Assembly: GCA_977006965.1 (NCBI GenBank)
Contig: OZ345366.1
Coordinates: 2,480,001 to 2,544,000, forward strand
Reading direction: 5' to 3'
Source: Phymatolithon calcareum
Lineage: Eukaryota > Rhodophyta > Florideophyceae > Hapalidiales
Length of the DNA stretch: 64,000 nucleotides
Shown: positions 31,728 to 41,901 of the stretch, piece by piece
Layout: each line of letters opens with the position of its first letter
How positions within the stretch are numbered: position 1 is the stretch's first letter
Made by a program: the position numbers and the translations under genes
Notes under the pieces: model-generated
What the model was told of the DNA's origin: nothing
Database searches by the model: none
The model's input: the letters and a program-made list of their open reading frames with translations, nothing else

Positions 31728-33661
31728 CTACTGAAAACCCGAATGTTCATTCGGTCCGCACATATGGGCCGACAACACATGTTTCGTGATGTCTCCGTCC
31801 ACCCCATCGGCGAAGGATGTGTCGTAGGTTTGGCTCCTTGAAGCGACTTCAAATGCTGCATCAAACTCGCGTACGGCGTCGTCGGTGAAGTGGGTCTGAT
31901 CTTCTGCTGTGTCTCCCTCCATCGCAGGATTCTCGTCATGGATGGGACTCGCCAAATCGCCCTCCATCCCAAGAATCAGGTCGCGGACGATGTGGACGTG
32001 GGAATCTCCGCGGCGAATTCGGCTTCGGGCATGTTCGCGGATGGCGCCATCATCGCAGCGGTGGCCGGGCTTCCAGGGTCCGTTGCACTTGAAGCACAGG
32101 TTGAGTCGTCTGGCTTCAGATAAGCAACGTGAAGCACCGTCGTGACGCTGTCTAGCTGGCCGCCGTGAAGGTGCACCTCGACCATAGTCATGCTTCCGAA
32201 CGTGGCGAGGGTGACGACCGTACTTCTGGAAGAACACAGAGGCGGCGGTCTCTTCATCGACGTCAGTCTTCAGCGTATGTGTGGGGGGGTGACGGATGAC
32301 GCGGACCTCGTTGGAGAGTTGCAGACTCTCATGAAGAGCGGTCACTAATGCATTGAATTTGTACCGGTGGCTTATGATATTGCGGATGGGAGCCAAAGCC
32401 CATTCATATCCAATGACGGCGCTGCGCAGGACTCGTATCTTGTGCTCATCGGAGAGAAAACCAGGAGGGCATTGGGCGGTGAGACGCTCGATATGGTCCA
32501 CAATTTGATTCAGACCTACTGACTCACTCGCAATTTCATGCTCCGTCATAAATGTGTCTAACTTCAAGCTCTCTAGAGCTGACTGCACCTGAAGCTGACG
32601 ATAGTCGCTGTTGTATTCTCGGCGCATTAAGTCAGCAATAGCTTCATAAGACAAGTCCGCGGTGGAGTTGTTCAGGATGAACGTTCGCGCAGATCCTTCT
32701 AGAACGTTGACAAAATACTCAGCCTTTTGAGAGGGGGTAAGACGATGCTGACGGGCACATGTATCGTAGTCCCGCAGAAGGAGGTCAACTGACTGGAAGA
32801 GGTCCCCTGTAAATTTTCTCCCGTAGAAGTGCTGAAGTACGTAGGTGGCTTTGCGAGTATCTTCATAGTCAAGTGTGCGTTCGAATTGGCCGAAGCGACT
32901 AAAGGTACCGCTGCCGCCTAGAGTAGGTAAGCCGGGAGTAGGTCTGGCCGCCGCTGCAGTGGGACGTCCCTCCAGATTGTCAGAGTTCCGAGCCTGAAAA
33001 CCACGAGTGTTTGCATTCGGTGCCGTGGCGAATGTGCCAGCGTGGGCGGGTGGAAATTTGGCCGTGGGGAGAGTGACGTCAGGAGCTGAAGGTTGGATAA
33101 TTTGGTGGATGTGGGTGCGTGTGCTCGCAGCGGTTTTGTCTTCCGCAATAGGTGCGCCGGTGGACGGTGCGTGAACAAGGATCGCACGTTTTTGTATTTA
33201 TCCACTACAGATCGAGTTTGATTAGCGTCAAGACCGAGGATCTGTGAGAACCAAACGTGCGTTTCGATGGCACGGGTCTGCTCGTAGTCAGCGAGAGAGA
33301 CCGCCTGCGCAAATTCGGGGTGGATTTTTGCAAATCCATAGAGCTCGGCGACGGATAGAAGCACCTTGAGTGGGAACAGAGGCTTCTCGAAATAGTCGTC
33401 AAGTAAGATGGCGGATGGGGCTGGTAACAAGTCTACCATTGTTTCGCAGACTTCATCGGCATTAGAGAGAGTGGCCGGGGTCGCAGCGCCACTGTTTGCG
33501 ATCGGATAAGCGTCGAGCACGTTTGCCGCAATAGTGAGGTAGAGCGCGAAGTGCTCGTCCGGGTTCCTGAGACTGGCGATCTTGGTCTTAATGCGGTTGT
33601 ACTGCTGCGATGCCTGGGCCTTCGTCAGGGCTTCTGCAGCTTCGGTGTTTGAGTCCGACAT
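31728..33661 (-). pseudogene. Copia gag with zinc knuckle, one frameshift
   Basis: Starts at MSDSNTEAAEAL (ATG 33659-33661). The first frame stays gag-like to about 33190, where a one-base shift near an A5 run leads to the second frame, which is open to the stop at 31728. Residues encoded around 32055-32096 form CFKCNGPWKPGHRC, a nucleocapsid-type knuckle. Gag would build the particle. I see no further domain in the acidic tail. Confidence 0.85.
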
Positions 33662-33724
33662 TGCTGCAGTACTGCGATTACCGAGGCAGTTGGGGTAGCT
33701 CAGAAATGACCAGTGAATCCGGAT

Positions 33725-34040
33725 TGTCACCAAAAGCCAATCTGAGCCTCGTGCGAGCCGCCGCGTGTACAATCACGCGGCTGGATGGTCGCACGGAGTG
33801 TGTCGGACGAAAGGGGAGAGGAGACAGGCGGAGACCTGTCGCGGTGAGAACGAGCTGGAGCGGAGACTCCAGGGATGATCAATAAACTTGGGTTGAGTTT
33901 ATTGATGGTATTACGTTCTGCCCGAGAAACTAGAGCGGGCAGCTGGAAGGTAGGACTATTTACCACAGGAGGTCACCGGCCGACGGGGCCGGTGACTGTA
34001 AGCACATGTAAGCACCCGTTATGAGAGGGTATGAGTGACA
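33725..34040 (-). repeat. 5' LTR of the copia element
   Basis: 316 bp with TGTCAC/GTGACA ends; the gag ATG lies 64 bp inside it on the minus strand. No clear tRNA primer site was identified next to it. Confidence 0.93.
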
Positions 34041-34045
34041 GATTT

Positions 34046-35276
34046 CATCCTGTTTCTCGAGCTGTAATCAGCACAATCGCTGATCAGACTGTCTTTATTC
34101 ATGGTGTCCCTGGTATCGGCGTAGGTCTCAAAGATGACCGCATCTGCACGTGCGCACCTAAACGTTCATCTCTACTGAATTCCTTTTTTATGGAAGTCGA
34201 TCGATACCCAGCGGACAAATCTTTTCTTGTATTCCTTTGTTTCATTCTCTACTCCTGATTTGACATTCCGTTCGCGTGTGCGAGCGCAACGTCAATTCAG
34301 ATTCTTTCGGCGAGCTCGTCTACTTGTTCAGCATCGGCTGACAAGAAGTAGTATAAGTAGCTGCCCTCAGTTCTAATAAACTCTCTCGGACAAGGACTTG
34401 TCAAACCTCATCAAACAACACTCGCCTCAAAGCAAACGAACGCTCTCTGTTGCAACTGAACGCCGCTTGAACCACTTCGCACAAATGGAGCTTGGAAGTG
34501 ATGGTTCATCAGTTGCAGCAACCAGAAGATCACTCCTGTCATAAGCGCGCCGCCCAATAGTTAGATAAAATGTTAGAGTTTCCAGATTATGCCGCCCCGA
34601 CGGCTGCATAGACCAGAGGGCGGAGAACCCCAAGTAAACAATCTAGCGCACTTTCCTACAACTAGGTTTGCCCCTAGTTGCCACAACTGGACGTTCACGT
34701 TTAGACCTAAACGTTGAGTAACTAAATATGTCGCTGAGATGTCCTACAATAAAAGAAAGAAACGGTCTTTCGCACATCGACCGCACACCGAAAATAATCT
34801 TGAAGTAGGAAGAATGAGATGAGCGGAAGACGTAATTGAATAATGCATCTTTTCGTTGTTCTTGAACCGTCCTTCGGCACGAGTTATGTCTATTCCAGGC
34901 GCGCGTATTAGGTTCGTCATACCGACGAGTTGCGGCCGACATAGCATGGTGTGCGCTTGACCGTTAACAATTTTTGATAGGCGGAAGAACGGAGTCTGCT
35001 GACACACCTCCCTCACGCAAAGAATCTCAAGTTTAAAAGCATCACGACAGCTGCTCTCTGGCTCCCGTCTATGGTAGTTTTCTACGTTCTCTGAGTTCCG
35101 TATCCAGCACACTCTAATCCCTAGTATTTCTTGAAAATTAGATTCTCCTTTTGCGAGGGCTCGAGTCAGTTCCTACAATAACGCTACTCGTTATCACTAA
35201 AATATTGACTACTGTAGATCACCTGTGAGAATTGCATGGCCATGAATCCAAGGGTTCACTTATTTGCCTTCGCACC
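34046..35276. other. Unassigned sequence
   Basis: Overlapping minus-strand frames of up to 122 codons (34744-35112) show no motif I recognise. No repeat match seen. Confidence 0.4.
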
Positions 35277-35620
35277 TAATGGGGCTAGCAGCGATTCGAG
35301 GGTCTAAGTTTCTTCCATGCTATCCCATCGTTAGCGAGCCTGACAGCCGTTTTCACGTCTCGTCCAGGTACATCACCAAAGAGTGATTCTACCGTTGGTC
35401 TGACTCATTGAAGCAGCACCTGGCGGACCAGGCAGCGCTCGTCCATTGGAGAGTCCGTCGCAGTTCCAAGTCGCAACTTGGAGTTTGGTGGAGAAACTTA
35501 TCGCTCCCCGAGTGCCTTCTCTACCTCTTACACGCCCCTTTCGGGAGGGTCACTTCACAGCAACCGAAGGGGTCCTGTGCCGCGCGCGAGTGCGTGCATT
35601 ATAGGACAGGAAAAACTAAA
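35277..35620 (+). repeat. Dispersed repeat C, longest uninterrupted copy
   Basis: Covers both halves of the family: the first half matches 21205-21335 and the minus strand of 7752-7905, the second half matches the minus strand of 7385-7530. It serves as the empty site for the nested insertions near 7.6 kb. Confidence 0.65.
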
Positions 35621-36114
35621 CCAAAGTTTCCAACCGCGGCAGAAAAGCAGATGGACTGTCCTGAAGCACGGATTCGATAACAATGGACACTCCACTTTAG
35701 TGTGCAACAGCATAAATACGTTTCCTTCAACGGTGGCGGTCACCACAGAGGGCATACGTAAGGATTCTTTTAAACGATCCGAACTCCTCTCCTAGGAATA
35801 GCAGGCTAGCTTTTCAAACGGTTTCTAATGTCTCTCATGACCACAGAGGGTGCTCACAAGCGAACAAGTGGCCCCACTTGTGTTTACGTTGTATGATTCG
35901 GAGATTCAGGAGCTAGTGTGCGTCGTCTCCACATTGTTTGTCTATGAGAAGCCTCCTTTCTGAGATGAATATGGAAGCCCTCTGTACTTTAAGAACTTCG
36001 CCCTTCCCTTTTTTTCGTTCCATTGCATGCCATTGTGGAAGTGGCAAAATAACCAGTGAGAGGAATATGCTGGACGTGGTTCCATTCCATTAAAAGAGTC
36101 TTAAGAAAGGGTCT

Positions 36115-38830
36115 GGAAACTGGTCCGGATACAGTAGAGATGGAATTCATTCGCCACCTGTATTCAATGGCTAAATGCCCTGTCTGAGGCCCAGTGAACG
36201 GAATCTGGCGCGAGGGTACTGACCGGAATGGTGCTGCTCATCGGCTTACCCAAACCGAATGATCCAAATGCCCTCCGTCCTATTTCACTGTCATCAATCG
36301 TTAACCGTATTGCTGAGCGCCTTATCGGATTGCGTTTAACAGAATGGGTGGAATCGAAACTTCCATCAACGCAAGCAGGTTTCAGACGGTATCGCAGCAC
36401 CCAAGAGCATATAGCCGCTATGGCACAGCGTACGGTAGACGCATTCTCCCGCCGCCGTAAAAGCGCAGCCCTGTTCGCGGATTTCAGCGCTGCATACGAT
36501 CGTGTCGTAATTCTCGCGTTGCTGGCAGAAGTGGCGGACCTTAAATGCCCTCCAAATATGCTGTGCTCGATCAATTCGTACTTGAGGGATCGCCAAGCCC
36601 GGAGACGACACATCAACACGGTCGGTCGGTCGCGTGTGCTTGGATGTGGGCTACTCCAAGGGAGCTCGTTGATGCCAAATCTGTAGACCTTATACATATT
36701 GGACTTAGATGGACGTCTTAACGGCCTTGTTCAATTTAGTTTCGCAGACGACACCAGCTTCCATGCCACTGGCAGCACTTGGGATGACGTCATCTCAAAG
36801 CTTAATGAGGCTGCCCAGCTACTTTTTTAATTTGGAATTTATTATTCGCCCTCAGCATCACTCATGAGATTGCCTAGATACTCTCCGGTTTATGTAGCCT
36901 TTTGCGAATCAAGGTGAACGCTCGGAAATGCAAGGTGCTTGGATTTGCTGCAGGCGGATGGTCACCTCAGGAAATTATTAACGGTCAAGTCAATATCGAT
37001 GGCGAGGCAATAGACGCAGTTGCGGCATACAAGTTCATCGGAGTTCATTTCGATCAACGACTGAGCTTCAAATTACATTGCCGGGAAGTGAGCCAGAAAC
37101 TCCGGTCCAAGACCCGCTTCATCCGAGCGGTCGGCGGAACATCTTTGGGGCGCGGAATCATCAACGATGGAAGAGTTCCGTAAGAGCTACTGCGAGCCAA
37201 TTGCGCTATACGGTGCATCAGCTTTCGCTGTACACGGCTTCATCGTCCACATCAAGCAAGTAGAAGTCGCTCGGAACGAAGAGGCTCGAGCGGCTAGCGG
37301 CTGTCTGAAAGCTACGTTGTCAAGCTCCCGTCACTGACTGGGATGCGCATCCTGCGCGCTATTGGAGAGATCCAAGCTACTCTTAAAAGGACAAAGCACT
37401 TCGACTTCTACCGGATACTCCTGTGGTTCGCACAATCCAGAAAAATATTTTGAACTCTAGACGCAACGTCGGATCGTGGAGGGACTCGAGCACTTACCAT
37501 CTGGCAGAGAAAGGGATCCTTGCACTCCCACGCAATGGGCTCCAACCGCCAATCCAGAAGGACCGCTCCAGTAACAGGTTTTTAACCTTCGCGACCCCTG
37601 TTTCGGCGACGGATGATCCAGAGGAGAAGCGTACCTCGACAGAAGCTTTTCCTTTGGAGCGAAATGCAGCACAACGAGCCAATATCGAAATATGGACGGA
37701 CGGAAGTGTCGCAAAAGTACCACATGAATTTGTCTGCGACCTGAACCATGGAAAACGAGTCTCCGTGAAATAGGATGAAGGTTGTATTATACAACCTTCA
37801 TCCTATTACTGCGACGTTGAGCAAATTCAGCCCCTCTCAGTACCAGAACCACGAAGCAGCAAAACGTTTTGAGTCTCGACTCGGCAGGCCCCCGGATGTC
37901 CTCTTGGCATAGGACAGCGGAGACGAGCATCCCTACTCAACGACCCCGACCGCCTCGAAAGAACGCGTTATCGTGTGCGAAGAAGATGGTGATACACTTG
38001 TACCATCCCATTCCAGGTCGGCGGAGCTGAGATTCTGATTTTGCGCCGCGAAGTAACTGTTATGAAGAATCGCTGGCCGCTGGGGCTGTCGGCTCTTCAT
38101 TTGACGCGGAGGCATTTGCCGCCGTACATGCCTTCCAAGCAACGTCAACGCTACACCTTTCCCGCGGCTGCACTATCAGATGGTTCACTGACAGCCGTAG
38201 CTGCATAGACGCGCTCAACGGGCAACCGCGGATGTTTGGTGACATGGTCTGGAATCTATGGAACCTTATGGAACGGTTATTTTCACGCGAGATTCAGAGA
38301 GAGTGTGTTTGGATACCGAGTCACTGCGGTGTCGCGCAGAATAAGGCTGCTGATGAACTTGCGCGGCAAGGAATTTCGGAATCGAGTCTGGCGCTGCACC
38401 AAGCGATACATCTCACATTGGAATCGGCACGATCATCAAAGAGCCCTGTAGAAGCAAACCAGTGACCCTTCCTACGTTTCCGAAAGATCTGCACATCTCG
38501 CAGAGACACGCAGAGGTGATACTGCACCAGCTCATAGTGAACTGCAGTCCTATTGTGGCAAGCTTTACCATGGACACAGCGAGGATGAACCGCTTGTCTA
38601 CGACCCAGTATGCAAGATGTGCCCGTATGGCGTCAAGGAGACAGTGGAGCACCTCATCCTACACTGTTCTGGGAGGGCTGCCTCTCGACGACAATTCATC
38701 GGAACAGTGCGAGAGAAAACGGTAGAAGATCTAAGCAGGGAGAAACCAGTAGAGATTCTCCAGTATTTGAACAATGAGAACTTGCTCTAGGGTAAGTGCA
38801 GGCGTTAATTAACGCATTCTGCGTTAAAGA
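36115..38830 (+). mobile_element. 5'-truncated, decayed LINE with RT and RNase H
   Basis: Bounded by the 12-bp duplication aagaaagggtct (36103-36114, 38831-38842). The plus strand reads LPKPNDPNALRPISLSS and QAGFRRYRSTQ, ALFADFSAAYDRV (RT motif A), GLLQGSSLMP (motif B; in-frame TAG at 36684-36686 soon after), SFADDTSF (36741 onward, catalytic motif C), then RNase H (IEIWTDGSVA near 37686; WIPSHCGVAQNKAADELARQG near 38308) and a C-terminal CCHC-like motif (CKMCPYG...HLILHC). It ends at gcgttaaag. The endonuclease is missing, so it is 5'-truncated, and several frameshifts break it. RNase H places it near the I/Jockey-like LINEs. It sits inside the left arm of the inverted duplication, absent from the right arm. 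Confidence 0.85.
37769..37807. repeat. Perfect hairpin inside the LINE
   Basis: Arms of 18 bp (aataggatgaaggttgta and its complement) with a 3-nt loop. It interrupts the RNase H reading just after the first catalytic strand. Confidence 0.85.
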
Positions 38831-39201
38831 AAGAAAGGGTCTTTAAAGTATAAAAGAAGCCTTAGTCGCATTGGCGACATAACGCTGTGCTATTGCAGTC
38901 AAGTGATTCACTGAAATGTACATTATGTCCTTAGACATGACCGAAGTGTACCATTCTGAATTCAACCATGATTTGACCATACCCCTCTTTTTTCTGGTAT
39001 TGAAAAGCTACAGGAGTCAAATTAATGTATCTAATTGTAAAGGTGGCTAGCTACCCAACTGGAGGATTGGATTTTTCTTTAATTGAAGCTCCGTTTGTCA
39101 ATTTTCATTGCACCTGCGAGAACCCGTCTGGAGTTTAGATGCAACTCTGATTTTTCGTCATAATCCTGTCGCAAGACGGCACTGATCAGTTCAGAACGAA
39201 A

Positions 39202-39766
39202 CACTTCAATCGAAATTTCTGGAAATGGAAGGAGACCGCCTAGAATCGAAGCGGAAAAGAAAGATACCATACGACAAGACAAGAGAATTGCCAGCAATCC
39301 TCAAGTTCCCCAAGGTGAAGCACAGACAAATCGCGTTGCAGTATGCCTGTGGCAGATTCCCACAGGAGTCAACAACAAGTATGACTGAAGAATTCGGTAC
39401 CAGAGCCAGAGAGCATATGGAGACCCTTGAACGCACGCTAGCAGGGTACGAACTCGAAGGCGAAAAACGACTGGAAACAGAAAAGGCGCTAGATGAGCTC
39501 TTACTATTTAGCAAGACACTCATAGAACGCATGGAGAACGAAGAAGGCCTGCATTAATCGGCAGAATGCAAGGCAAAAAGTGGTCAAGTCAAAGCACCAA
39601 CAATCCCGTAGGGGACTGAGATAGGACTACTTTGAGTCCTGAGTTTTCCCGTCCGCCATTCTGGTGGACGTTTCGTGAGCTGCACAAAGGTAGGTAGCAT
39701 CAGAGGAAGCCTTGCCCATATCTTCGGAAGTCTGTGGGGCGTTTAAATAAACTTGAAAGGAAAAAA
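39202..39766 (+). mobile_element. 565-bp non-LTR insertion with 14-bp target duplication
   Basis: agttcagaacgaaa flanks it (39188-39201 and 39767-39780). The right arm (47646-47669) and the third copy near 59430 have the uninterrupted sequence. Its 3' end (ggggcgtttaaataaactt, then A-rich) matches repeat B at 1567-1697. It is therefore a 5'-truncated LINE or SINE-like copy, younger than the duplication. Confidence 0.85.
39225..39557 (+). CDS. ORF in the 565-bp insertion, 110 aa, unknown
   Basis: An open frame that starts with a basic stretch (RLESKRKRKIPYDK) and continues as a charged helical, coiled-coil-like region (HMETLERTLAGYELEGEKRLETEKALDELLL, broken here as a description of residues about 62-92). 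It may be the C-terminal part of the parent element's protein. There is no catalytic motif. It depends on the insertion and is absent from the other arm. Confidence 0.35.
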   Translation: MEGDRLESKRKRKIPYDKTRELPAILKFPKVKHRQIALQYACGRFPQESTTSMTEEFGTRAREHMETLERTLAGYELEGEKRLETEKALDELLLFSKTLIERMENEEGLH

Positions 39767-40080
39767 AGTTCAGAACGAAAAAGAGAGTTTATGACATTTC
39801 GCACGCTCACCGTTGAAGAAGCTCGCGAGGATTCACCTGCCCTTCAAGAAATGTCGTCACACACCAGTTAGTCGTGGTGATCCTTGCGACTGCTGGTTTC
39901 CCAAAACGGGAATTGGGCGACGTCTACAGCCGCCACTTCTTTCCGTGCGCTTCCGACGAGAGCACTGAACCGACCAAAACTTGTTCATATTCATTTCGAT
40001 TGCCTTCTGACTCAATGCAGTGTTCGGGTGCTATCGCATCTATACCATTCCAAATCTGGTCCTCGGCGCTGGAGTATGAA

Positions 40081-40738
40081 GGGGGGGGGGGGGGGGGGAA
40101 ATTGTATGTTTTTATTTTACAAGCCCTCAACGCCGGTATTCACCAACAACAGAGCAGCTTGGGTCTCAGTAACTACCCTGTGTAACAATTATGTTCCCAA
40201 ATCACAATTGCTGCACTCATCTCCATCATCTCCAACTCTAGTATCCATCACTTGCTACGTTTTTCTTCTTCGCAGTAAAAATTGCCGAGTAGGGCAAACC
40301 TCCGCAGTCGGAGGTCTTCTCGGCGCGCTCGAATAACTTCCGGGGGGCTAATAAAGGGCAGCCCTCTCGGGGGACAACTTCCGGGGGCTCTTAACATCAG
40401 AGGGAGTGCTCTTCAACGAGAGCTCGCTCGGGGGGACAGGTACAGGTAGGCGCTCTTCAACGAGTGCTCTTTCGGGGGGACAACTTCGGGAGGCTCTTCA
40501 ACGGGGCCTCGCTAGGGAGGAAAACTTCGGGGGCTCTGAAAGGGATCTCGCTCGCGGGGGCAACTTGGAGGGTGGCGTTCGTCAACGGAGGCTCGCTCGG
40601 GGGGACAACTTCGGGGGGCGTTCAACGGAAGCCCACTCGGGGGGACATCTTGCGCGGCTCCAAAAACGGAACCTCGCTCGGGGGGACAACTTCGGTGGGG
40701 ATTATCGGCGCGGGTTCCGGTTTCCGCTGGAGTATGAA
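40081..40738. mobile_element. 658-bp G-rich insertion with 14-bp target duplication
   Basis: cgctggagtatgaa occurs at 40067-40080 and 40725-40738; the right arm (47353-47366) and the third copy near 59125 have a single copy with no insert. The insert begins with a run of 18 G, has an A/T-rich stretch, and from about 40330 holds nine or so degenerate units of roughly 36-41 bp around ctcgctcggggggacaactt. In one frame the units read LARGDNFGG repeatedly. No enzyme is encoded. Confidence 0.75.
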
Positions 40739-41098
40739 GCGTCGCTCATGCACAGGAGACTGTATACGAATTTGCTGTCTTGTTATGAGAAACAGGCGAC
40801 AGTGTTCGAAATGGAGCCACCTGAAGCGCGCTGCTTCTTGTCTTCTCACAGTGGTTATCGCAGACCTCAAGTTTGCAACAAAATCTATGCCTCTTGGACT
40901 TTAATCATTCTGGATCTTACTAGAAGGACTGCAGGAGTCACTGACGCAAAAAGAAAAAAGCAAATCAATTTTGCCAAGCATAGCGCAGCATGCGCGACAC
41001 ATCTAGATCTCAAACTTGGTGCGAAACACAATCGTCGATAGAAAAGCACTTCCTATATCGCGATCACGTGCAAATACTGTAGCCGTTTTTGCGACAAT

Positions 41099-41782
41099 TC
41101 ACACGCGACAGATGCAAGGCTGAAAAACGGAGCATTTGCAGTCGGCCTTGCCGTTGACGAGAGGGACGTACGGCGGAGTGGGACTTCCCGGAACGCATCT
41201 GTTCTCTGGGTTTGAAAACAGCTGGCCTTTCCAGCGAACGGAACAACCCGAAACGACATCGCGATAACCCTTGTGGGTAACTCCGTCATACTTGAGTCCA
41301 ACACCCAAAAGGGCATATTTGCAGTCAACGGGATCGTAGATAGATTTATATCCTTCGGCTTCGCACGAATTCTTAGTGATCTGGCGATAGAAACGACGTC
41401 GGCAGACACAGGGTTGGTAGACGGAGCATTTGCAGTCCGCTTTGCCGTTGAGCAGAGGGATATATGGCGGAGTGGGGTGCCCCGGAACGCATTTGCCCTC
41501 AGGTGTGGAAAACAGATGAGAGCCGGTGCGAACAGAACAACCGGAAACGACATCTTTGTAGGGACTTCTGCGTGGCGAAGTATATTTCAGTTCGACAGCA
41601 GCAACGGCGGACTTGCAGGTGTCATAATCGTAGATGGAATCATGACCGGCAGACTCGCATGTGCCGGAGGTGAGGATGAGATACGAGCACTTAGCGTTGA
41701 CGAGAATTACGTTTGCAATGATGACTGCGATGAACAAATGGATGGTCGACATTTTACCCGAGGAGCTCGACATTGTAAACAC
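41099..41782 (-). CDS. Secreted protein with two 8-Cys domains, left copy, 227 aa
   Basis: A signal peptide is likely at residues 11-30 (STIHLFIAVIIANVILVNA, cleavage before Lys31). Two tandem domains follow (about 33-127 and 132-225), each with eight cysteines in exactly the same spacing: C-x13-C-x25-C-x15-C-x18-C-x-C-x5-C-x-C (C42...C127 and C140...C225). Shared blocks are VVSGCSVR, PPYxPLxNGKADCKCS and xFQPC. The pattern suggests a disulfide-stabilised extracellular or cell-wall protein; I do not recognise the family, although short algal and dinoflagellate Cys-rich domains look similar. It is identical to the 46309-46992 copy and points away from the spacer. No intron. TATAAA lies 62-67 bp upstream. 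Confidence 0.8.
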   Translation of the reverse strand: MFTMSSSSGKMSTIHLFIAVIIANVILVNAKCSYLILTSGTCESAGHDSIYDYDTCKSAVAAVELKYTSPRRSPYKDVVSGCSVRTGSHLFSTPEGKCVPGHPTPPYIPLLNGKADCKCSVYQPCVCRRRFYRQITKNSCEAEGYKSIYDPVDCKYALLGVGLKYDGVTHKGYRDVVSGCSVRWKGQLFSNPENRCVPGSPTPPYVPLVNGKADCKCSVFQPCICRV

Positions 41783-41843
41783 GATGTCAATTGAGTACTT
41801 AAGTGGTTCGGATATTCATCGGTCGGCTTCGTCCTTAGCCACT

Positions 41844-41849
41844 TTTATA
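41844..41849 (-). promoter_or_regulatory. TATA box of the left 8-Cys gene copy
   Basis: Mirror of 46242-46247, same sequence and spacing to the ATG. Confidence 0.55.
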
Positions 41850-41901
41850 GGACTTAATGATGATGAACGATGCATTCCTCGTCACAGCAACGCCATCAGT
41901 C

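Larger units (their letters stand above)
25993..34040 (-). mobile_element. Full-length Ty1/copia retrotransposon with an extra antisense ORF
   Basis: Two 316-bp LTRs (TGTCAC...GTGACA) with about four differences bound an 8.0-kb element; the 5-bp target duplication gattt lies at 25988-25992 and 34041-34045. On the minus strand come gag, protease, integrase, reverse transcriptase and RNase H, the copia order. A polypurine tract (ggaagggag, complement of 26309-26317) abuts the 3' LTR. Between RNase H and the 3' LTR sits a 657-codon ORF on the opposite strand. The protease loop DIGAPKSV resembles the DTGAP form I associate with algal/diatom (CoDi-like) copia elements. Several stops and frameshifts break the sense reading, so this copy is probably not autonomous. 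Confidence 0.93.

Noticed and set aside
33725-34040. Independent solo LTR
   Set aside because: It pairs with 25993-26308 through the gattt target duplication, so it is the 5' LTR of one complete element.
37423-37773. Separate 116-codon gene
   Set aside because: It ends with IEIWTDGSVA, the first strand of the LINE's RNase H, so it is part of that LINE.
39225-39557. Host gene encoding a coiled-coil protein
   Set aside because: The ORF lies inside a retro-insertion that is missing from the other arm, so it belongs to the element if it is real.
40406-41041. 211-codon plus-strand frame with LARGDNFGG repeats
   Set aside because: It runs from the G-rich insertion into the duplicated arm, so it cannot be an old gene; kept only as a description of the minisatellite.
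41273-41794. Antisense frame of 173 codons over the 8-Cys gene (and its mirror at 46297-46818)
   Set aside because: It is a shadow of the gene on the other strand; cysteine-rich codons read backwards leave long open frames, and there is no motif or start context.
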